From positions 1 to 33,729 of the forward strand of contig NCJS01000007.1 of NCBI GenBank assembly GCA_002279005.1: a stretch of DNA of 33,729 nucleotides. Direction: 5' to 3'. This document shows, in pieces, positions 29,025-33,729 of the stretch (position 1 is the stretch's first letter; each line of letters begins with the position of its first letter). Source of the DNA: Idiomarina sp. 34-48-12. Lineage in GTDB: Bacteria; Pseudomonadota; Gammaproteobacteria; Enterobacterales; Alteromonadaceae. The position numbers were made by a program, and so were the translations under genes. The notes beneath the pieces were generated by a model. The model made no database searches. It was not told the DNA's origin and saw only the letters and a list, made by a program, of their open reading frames with translations.

Positions 29025-29765
29025 ATGAGGATTTCGAAAGTGTCCAACCCTAATAACGAAAAAGCAGACGAACTGAAAGGTGACGCTAGAGATTATGCTG
29101 TCTCGGGTATAAAAGCAGCTCTCGGAATGATTCCTTTTGCTGGCTCACTATTATCTGAAATAGCGGGCAATGTAATTCCTCAGCAAAGAGTTGATAGAAT
29201 AGCCGACTTTGCTGAGCGACTTGAGATACGCATTTCGCATTTAGAAGAAGCAGCTGTAAGGAATGAAATCAATGACGAAGAGTTTACCGACCTAGTTGAA
29301 GAAAGTTTGCGGCAAGCGGCTAGATCAACGTCACCGCAAAGGCGCGAATATCTTGCGTATTTGGTCGCTAACAGCTTGGCAAAGGAAGCGGTGGAACACT
29401 CGGAATCGCGACACCTCATGAACTTACTAGGTGAGCTATCCGATATCGAGATCATTTGGCTACGCTTTTATTTAGACGCGACGCTTGGAGGTGATTCTGA
29501 ATTCAGAGAAAAGCATGATCACATACTAGCACCGGTTCCCGCTCATCGGGGAAGTTCCCAGGATGAACGAGACAAATCAGCTCTTCAAAAAAGCTATAAG
29601 GACCATTTGGAGAGGTTGGGTTTGATATCAGGTAAAGTAAAAACAGATAAGGCCAAGTCACCGGAATTCGACGCATCCAGAGGCGAATTTAAACGGCATA
29701 GTTACCAAACAACGTCACTAGGACGACTCCTATTACGAAGTATTGGGTTGGTAGAAGAAAATTAA
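29025..29765 (+). CDS. Helical cargo protein of unknown function, possible abortive-infection type
   Basis: I do not recognise this 246-residue protein with confidence. It has a Gly/Ala-rich hydrophobic helix pair at about residues 28-52 (SGIKAALGMIPFAGSLLSEI), then an acidic helical region (residues 55-105), a segment AYLVANSLAKEAVEHSESRH and LLGELSDIEIIWLRFYLDA near 120-155, and a C-terminal winged-helix-like end (LERLGLI and YQTTSLGRLLLRSIGL). The order (hydrophobic entry, 'LVANSL', 'L..LSD.E..WL', 'LGR.LL') is reminiscent of the Abi-alpha (DUF4393) group, a weak resemblance from memory. The start ATG follows AGAGG (29015-29019). It lies between the micropeptide unit and the tns operon, a cargo position. 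A membrane-acting defence effector is an inference only. Confidence 0.75.
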   Translation: MRISKVSNPNNEKADELKGDARDYAVSGIKAALGMIPFAGSLLSEIAGNVIPQQRVDRIADFAERLEIRISHLEEAAVRNEINDEEFTDLVEESLRQAARSTSPQRREYLAYLVANSLAKEAVEHSESRHLMNLLGELSDIEIIWLRFYLDATLGGDSEFREKHDHILAPVPAHRGSSQDERDKSALQKSYKDHLERLGLISGKVKTDKAKSPEFDASRGEFKRHSYQTTSLGRLLLRSIGLVEEN

Positions 29766-29778
29766 GCCCATGCCTCCG

Positions 29779-29817
29779 AGTAATAAAGTTGCATACTCAT
29801 AACTCCCTGACTAATAT
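29779..29817 (+). promoter_or_regulatory. tnsABC promoter with an overlapping solitary TnsB site
   Basis: AGTAATAAAGTTGCATACTC (29779-29798) matches the right-end repeats in all but three positions. Within it, TTGCAT (29789-29794) forms a -35 box, followed by a 17-bp spacer and TAATAT (29812-29817) as -10. Transcription would start near 29824, about 20 bp before tnsA. TnsB bound here should block RNA polymerase. Confidence 0.7.
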
Positions 29818-29845
29818 AGTTTAATGGCTTACTCATGGATTCACA

Positions 29846-30673
29846 ATGCCGAGAACGAACAATCAGATATCCGAGAAAACGCTTCTCAAATGGGTCAAGG
29901 AGGGGCGTGGCAGTGGGCACGGCTCGGAGTATCGGCCGTGGCTCACCGTTCGAGACCTCCCGTCTCTTGGTCGAGTTCACCGTATTTTTGGTCACAAATC
30001 TCAACGTACCCACCATCTTCTTTCTGATCTCGAACTTGCCGTATTTCTTCTACTCGAATGGCTGCCTGAAGTCACCGATATTCGCGAACAATTTCCGCTC
30101 GATAGATCGCTTACTAAACAGTTAGCTTTAGACGCAGGTATAAGGCACCCTGCTCAGCAAGGCATTGACCACTTTATGTCGACCGACTTTTTGGTTAATA
30201 CAACAAATAAGTCGGAGGCAACGTATGCTCTTCAGGTGAAGTACGCGAATGCCCTCGATGATGAACGTACCGTTGAAAAACTGGAGCTCGAACGTCGTTA
30301 CTGGGTTGAAAAAGGTATTCCCTGGTACCTCATTACTGAGCAGCAGGTACCAAAAGCGGTATTGGCCAATGTCGAATGGCTTTACCCAGCTGGTCGCAGA
30401 ACCGAAGAGGAAGAATTGCCATTAGAGCAAATCGAGTTTTATCACCATCACTTTAGCCAAGCTGGCAGTACCACAATTATTGAAGTGTGTAAAAAGCTTG
30501 ATACGGCTTATGATTTGGAGCCGGGCGAATCGTTGGGTGAAGTCAGGATTCTTCTTGCAAAGCGATATTTCGATTTTGACTTTTTTACACCAATAAGGAA
30601 GTTAAAAGCCAGTGAAATCAGGGCATCGGATAGTCGCCGCATTCGAGAGGTGTACCGTGTTTCAAATCAATGA
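29846..30673 (+). CDS. tnsA: TnsA, Tn7-type transposase endonuclease subunit
   Basis: TnsA cuts the 5' ends of the transposon while TnsB cuts and joins the 3' ends, giving cut-and-paste movement. The 275-residue protein is very like Tn7 TnsA (273): the N-terminal KEGRGSGHGSEYRPWLTV, HHLLSDLELAVFLLLEW, DIREQFPL and MSTDFLV. The catalytic residues of the restriction-enzyme-like domain are all present at the prototype positions: Glu63, Asp114 and Lys132 (ALQVK). The C-terminal half (ERRYWVEKGIPWYLITEQQ) contains the TnsC-contacting region. It overlaps tnsB by 17 bp. There is no strong ribosome binding site before the ATG. Confidence 0.96.
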   Translation: MPRTNNQISEKTLLKWVKEGRGSGHGSEYRPWLTVRDLPSLGRVHRIFGHKSQRTHHLLSDLELAVFLLLEWLPEVTDIREQFPLDRSLTKQLALDAGIRHPAQQGIDHFMSTDFLVNTTNKSEATYALQVKYANALDDERTVEKLELERRYWVEKGIPWYLITEQQVPKAVLANVEWLYPAGRRTEEEELPLEQIEFYHHHFSQAGSTTIIEVCKKLDTAYDLEPGESLGEVRILLAKRYFDFDFFTPIRKLKASEIRASDSRRIREVYRVSNQ

Positions 30674-32735
30674 GGTACTTAGATTTCATGACGCTCGCTA
30701 CAGAGTGCTGGAGTTGCTACCGAGACATCTGGTCTGGATAGATATCGTTAATGCTAAAGCCCTCCCAGAGCTTGCGACGCTAGACGAGCTCCCTGAGTTC
30801 ATTGACAGTGGTGTTCTTGAGCGCGTTGAAGATCCATATTCAGAATTGAAGTACGAATCGCCTGATGAAGGCTCGGTCGCACGACAAAAGCGAGATAGAA
30901 ACCTTGAAATACTTGCACCGTTAATTTCACTATCTGAATTTTATGTGCCGAGACGTCGCGGCCCAATTGTAGAAAAAATCGTTAAGGATCATCAGACAAC
31001 CAAGCAGACGGTGTACCGACTTGCCCGTCAATACTGGCAGCGTGGTCAAATGCCAAATGCGTTGCTGCCAGATTATAAAAAGTCTGGTGGTAAAGGGAGA
31101 AAAAGAGTAGCAAAAGACAAGAAGCTAGGACGCCCAAGAAAGCACCAACCAGGTGTGGGTGCGATTATTGACCAAGAAACTGAACGCTTATTCAGAATAG
31201 CCATTGATAAGTTCATTCTCAATGATAAAGAGCACTCATTTCCCTATGCGCATCGTCGTCTGGAGTCGATGTATAGAACGTACTTCCCTGACGTACCGGA
31301 GGAAGATCTTCCAAGTATTTGGCAACTTCGCCACTTCTATAAGCGTGAATATCTGCAACCAGAAACGTTACAAAAACGAGCGTCCGCAAAGGATTTCAGT
31401 AAAGATATACGGCCGCTCCACAGTACAGCAAATACACAGGTCCAAGGGCCGGGTTCACGCTATGAAATAGACGCCACGATTGCTGATATATACCTCGTGT
31501 CTGACTCAGATAGGCGAAACATAGTTGGCCGCCCGGTAGTTTACTTTGTCATGGATGTTTTCACTCGCATGGTAGCTGGTATGTATATCGGGTTTGAGAA
31601 CCCATCATACGCAGCAGCAATGCAAGCACTTTATATGGCTGCAACGAGCAAAGTTGAGTATTGCCAAAACCTTGGGTTTGAGATTACGGATGAGGATTGG
31701 CCTTGTGTTGGCCTTCCAGATGCCATCTTAGCGGACAGGGGGGAGCTCTTAGGTCACCAGATTGAAAACCTCGAGAATAGCTTTGCAGTACGCCTAGAGA
31801 ATACCCCACCCTATCGAGGTGATGCGAAGGGCATTGTAGAGCGACATTTTCGAACCATGCATGCATCGTTCGGTGCATTTATGCCAGGCCATGTTACAGG
31901 CAATTTAGTCAGAAAGCGTGGTGGCGTCGATTACAGGTTGGATGCCAAGTTGACGGTAACCGACTTTACTCAAATCGTGCTGTCATCTGTGCTGCAACAT
32001 AACCAGTTTGCCGTTTTAGATAAATACGATCGTGATAGCGACATGCCCACTGATCTGCCGAATACACCATTACAGCTCTGGTGTTGGGGAATTCAAAATC
32101 GCACTGGACGACTTCATCAAACTGATAGTGATGCTTTACGTATAGCATTGCTCCCGCGAGCCCAAGTAACGGTATCTGAACAAGGCATTAGTCTTTTTGG
32201 TTTGCACTACACCTCGCAAGAAATACTCCGTATGGGTTGGACTCATCGCGGGAAAACAGTGAAACGACCGAGCAAAATGGTGGCGGCATATGACCCGTTA
32301 GTTGCTGATTACATTCACCTATTTTACGAAACGGGTAGCAATAAGTATTGGACGTGTAGCTTGACGGACCGCTCTCGCGAATTCAGAGGTGGTTCATTCT
32401 GGGATGTCTGGCGTATTCAAAAGGAAAAGAAGAAAACCGCCGCACATGCAAAAGTTGCAGCTAAACAAAGCCGCCGGCAACACGAAGAGTTTGTGTTAGA
32501 GAAACTCGCTCAAGCGCAGCGGAGTACTCCTAGCGGCAACAGTACTCCGAAAAGCGAAAAAGTTCGGGCGATTCGAGACAATCGAGCAAATGAAAAGCAA
32601 TTGGAGCGCCAAAGCAAAGCGGTAAGGCCAGAGCCACAGCACCAAAAACCAGCAGATGTGATACCGCTGAAAGACAGCTCTCCAAACTTGGATTATCCAG
32701 ATTATGTAGACGAGCTTTTTGGAGATGATGACTGA
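30657..32735 (+). CDS. tnsB: TnsB, Tn7-type DDE transposase
   Basis: TnsB binds the end repeats and performs 3'-end cleavage and strand transfer. From GTG 30657 there are 692 residues (Tn7: 702), beginning MFQINEVLRFHDARYRVLEL, close to the Tn7 start; GAGAGG is the ribosome binding site. An earlier in-frame ATG at 30612 lies deep in tnsA and adds non-homologous residues. The catalytic triad is Asp272 (SRYEIDATIADIY), Asp360 (ILADRGEL) and Glu395 (GDAKGIVERHF), one position off the Tn7 numbering. HTH regions precede it (TTKQTVYRLARQYWQRGQMP). The C-terminal DYPDYVDELF matches the TnsC-binding tail. It also should repress the tns promoter. Confidence 0.97.
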   Translation: MFQINEVLRFHDARYRVLELLPRHLVWIDIVNAKALPELATLDELPEFIDSGVLERVEDPYSELKYESPDEGSVARQKRDRNLEILAPLISLSEFYVPRRRGPIVEKIVKDHQTTKQTVYRLARQYWQRGQMPNALLPDYKKSGGKGRKRVAKDKKLGRPRKHQPGVGAIIDQETERLFRIAIDKFILNDKEHSFPYAHRRLESMYRTYFPDVPEEDLPSIWQLRHFYKREYLQPETLQKRASAKDFSKDIRPLHSTANTQVQGPGSRYEIDATIADIYLVSDSDRRNIVGRPVVYFVMDVFTRMVAGMYIGFENPSYAAAMQALYMAATSKVEYCQNLGFEITDEDWPCVGLPDAILADRGELLGHQIENLENSFAVRLENTPPYRGDAKGIVERHFRTMHASFGAFMPGHVTGNLVRKRGGVDYRLDAKLTVTDFTQIVLSSVLQHNQFAVLDKYDRDSDMPTDLPNTPLQLWCWGIQNRTGRLHQTDSDALRIALLPRAQVTVSEQGISLFGLHYTSQEILRMGWTHRGKTVKRPSKMVAAYDPLVADYIHLFYETGSNKYWTCSLTDRSREFRGGSFWDVWRIQKEKKKTAAHAKVAAKQSRRQHEEFVLEKLAQAQRSTPSGNSTPKSEKVRAIRDNRANEKQLERQSKAVRPEPQHQKPADVIPLKDSSPNLDYPDYVDELFGDDD

Positions 32736-33729
32736 TGCCATTACCTGATAACTTTGTGGCCGCAGTATATAAAGACCCTGGTGTATCGAGATATCGGGGA
32801 AATCCACTTATTGAAGCGTTACCACCCATCATGGGTTTGAAGGCGTTGAAGTCACAGTTAACGGGTACGGTCAGCTTTGACCCCAAGGATTGTTTCGCTG
32901 AGGCTCATCAGCGGGCACACGAAATTGCCTCCCTGCTAGATGATTTTTTCCAACCTTTGTCGATACACCGCCAACTTGAAGAAAAGCTGTCTGTAATGAT
33001 TAGAGCTGGTTATGTGGGAAGGAATCCGAAAGATGGCAGCCTCAACCGCAAGATGCAGGATGGTTATCAGCGAATCATGGATGGTGCCACTAATAACTTC
33101 AGGTTTGCCCAGGCTAACTCGACAGCCAAATGCCTTTCCTTGATTGGCTGCTCAGGCAGTGGCAAAAGCACCACGGTTAATCGAATTTTATCAACCTATC
33201 CCCCTGTCATTTTTCATTCTGAAATTAATTTTGTGCAGTTGCCCTATTTGCGTATTGAGTGTCCGAGCGATGGCTCCTTAAAAAGTTTGTGTTTGAATTT
33301 CTTTAGGGAAATTGATCGCACCTTGAACACGGATTACGAACAAAAATACGCCAGAAAACGCCATGGAACAGAAGTGCTTCTATCTTTGATGGGTCAGGTT
33401 GCAACGCAAAAGGCATTGGGTGTTTTGGTGATTGATGAAGTGCAACGTTTGGGCCTAAAACGCTCAATAAGCAAAGAAGCGATGCTTGAGTTCTTTGTTG
33501 CGCTCGTTAATGTCATTGGTGTACCCGTGGTATTGGTGGGAACGCCTAAAGCACGGCCTATCTTTGAAATGGAGCTGCAAGCTGGGCGCAGAAGCGCGGG
33601 TTTTGGTTCATTATTTTGGGAGCCAATGCAGCGCCCGAATAAGACGCGAGTAGATAGCCAAGGCAAAGTTCGCTTGAGTGAATGGGAGGCCTTCACCAAT
33701 AAGCTTTGGAAGTATCAGTGGCTTAAGCA
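32735..33729 (+). CDS. tnsC: TnsC, Tn7-type AAA+ regulator (partial, runs off the window)
   Basis: The ATG shares one base with the tnsB stop (TGATG). The 331 visible residues follow Tn7 TnsC: an N-terminal AVYKDPGVSRYRGNPLIEAL, AGYVGRNPKDG, Walker A GCSGSGKST at 138-146, Walker B LGVLVIDE at 228-235 with Asp234 and Glu235, then GVPVVLVGTPKARPIFEMEL (sensor region) and FWEPMQ. TnsC forms ATP-dependent rings on target DNA, links TnsD or TnsE to TnsAB and confers target immunity. The Tn7 protein has 555 residues, so about 40% lies beyond the window. Confidence 0.96.
   Translation, partial: MPLPDNFVAAVYKDPGVSRYRGNPLIEALPPIMGLKALKSQLTGTVSFDPKDCFAEAHQRAHEIASLLDDFFQPLSIHRQLEEKLSVMIRAGYVGRNPKDGSLNRKMQDGYQRIMDGATNNFRFAQANSTAKCLSLIGCSGSGKSTTVNRILSTYPPVIFHSEINFVQLPYLRIECPSDGSLKSLCLNFFREIDRTLNTDYEQKYARKRHGTEVLLSLMGQVATQKALGVLVIDEVQRLGLKRSISKEAMLEFFVALVNVIGVPVVLVGTPKARPIFEMELQAGRRSAGFGSLFWEPMQRPNKTRVDSQGKVRLSEWEAFTNKLWKYQWLK

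Larger units (their letters stand above)
28400..33729 (+). mobile_element. Tn7-family transposon, right end through tnsC (runs off the window)
   Basis: The element starts TGTGGCGT at 28400, similar to the Tn7 terminus TGTGGGCG, with the first AATAAAG core 11 bases in, as in Tn7. It carries TnsB-type repeats, then a 1.3-kb cargo, then tnsA, tnsB and tnsC in the classical order, transcribed away from glmS. TnsA, TnsB and TnsC are close to the Tn7 prototype rather than to CRISPR-associated (Tn6677-like) elements. TnsD/TniQ and the left end lie beyond the window. Cargo between the right end and tnsA is unusual. Confidence 0.92.

Noticed and set aside
28400..33729. CRISPR-associated transposon
   Set aside because: TnsA and TnsB match the Tn7 prototype in length and residue positions, are separate proteins, and the site is attTn7. 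No CRISPR repeat or cas gene is seen in the visible part, although the rest of the element is outside the window.

Overview
The window looks like a chromosomal segment of a gammaproteobacterium, probably a marine Alteromonadales relative (an Idiomarina-type genome is my guess from gene order and style, not proven). It contains the replication origin in the E. coli arrangement (mioC - oriC - mnmG), followed by rsmG, parA, parB, the nine-gene atp operon, glmU and glmS. Almost everything up to glmS is conserved housekeeping sequence. The accessory DNA is at the two ends.

Layout. (1) 1-98: the terminus of an IS3-family (IS150-like) insertion sequence. It cuts into flgG and removes the last 40 or so codons; the stop codon of the truncated gene is supplied by the IS tip. 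(2) 99-4275, minus strand: flgB-C-D-E-F-G', the rod and hook operon. (3) 4431-5973, plus strand: flgA, then flgM-flgN behind a textbook sigma-28 promoter. (4) 5974-11309, minus strand: a compact cluster for exported or membrane proteins: M1 metallopeptidase, DUF6702-like protein, small membrane protein, PQQ-type sugar dehydrogenase and S1/P1 nuclease. (5) 11522-12925: a MASE1-GGDEF protein whose GGDEF signature is degenerate. (6) 12937-18000: mioC, oriC, mnmG, rsmG, parA, parB. (7) 18008-25099: atpIBEFHAGDC with a promoter at the front and a strong terminator at the end. (8) 25172-28374: glmU-glmS. (9) 28400 to the window end: a Tn7-family transposon sitting in attTn7, exactly 25 bp after the glmS stop, with tnsA, tnsB and the first part of tnsC.

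The most interesting region is 28400-29846. In classical Tn7, tnsA lies directly behind the right end. Here 1.4 kb separates the right end (three exactly tandem 20-bp TnsB-type sites) from tnsA. That gap holds a GC-rich, strongly foldable stretch that I read as a structured RNA, a 30-codon hydrophobic micro-ORF with its own ribosome binding site, a hairpin, and a 246-codon gene for an unrecognised helical protein with an abortive-infection-like flavour. A fourth, solitary TnsB-type site lies just upstream of tnsA and contains the -35 box of a good promoter. This suggests that tns autoregulation survived the insertion of the cassette through a private operator. The RNA-micropeptide-protein cassette is the best candidate in the window for an undescribed (possibly defence) system.
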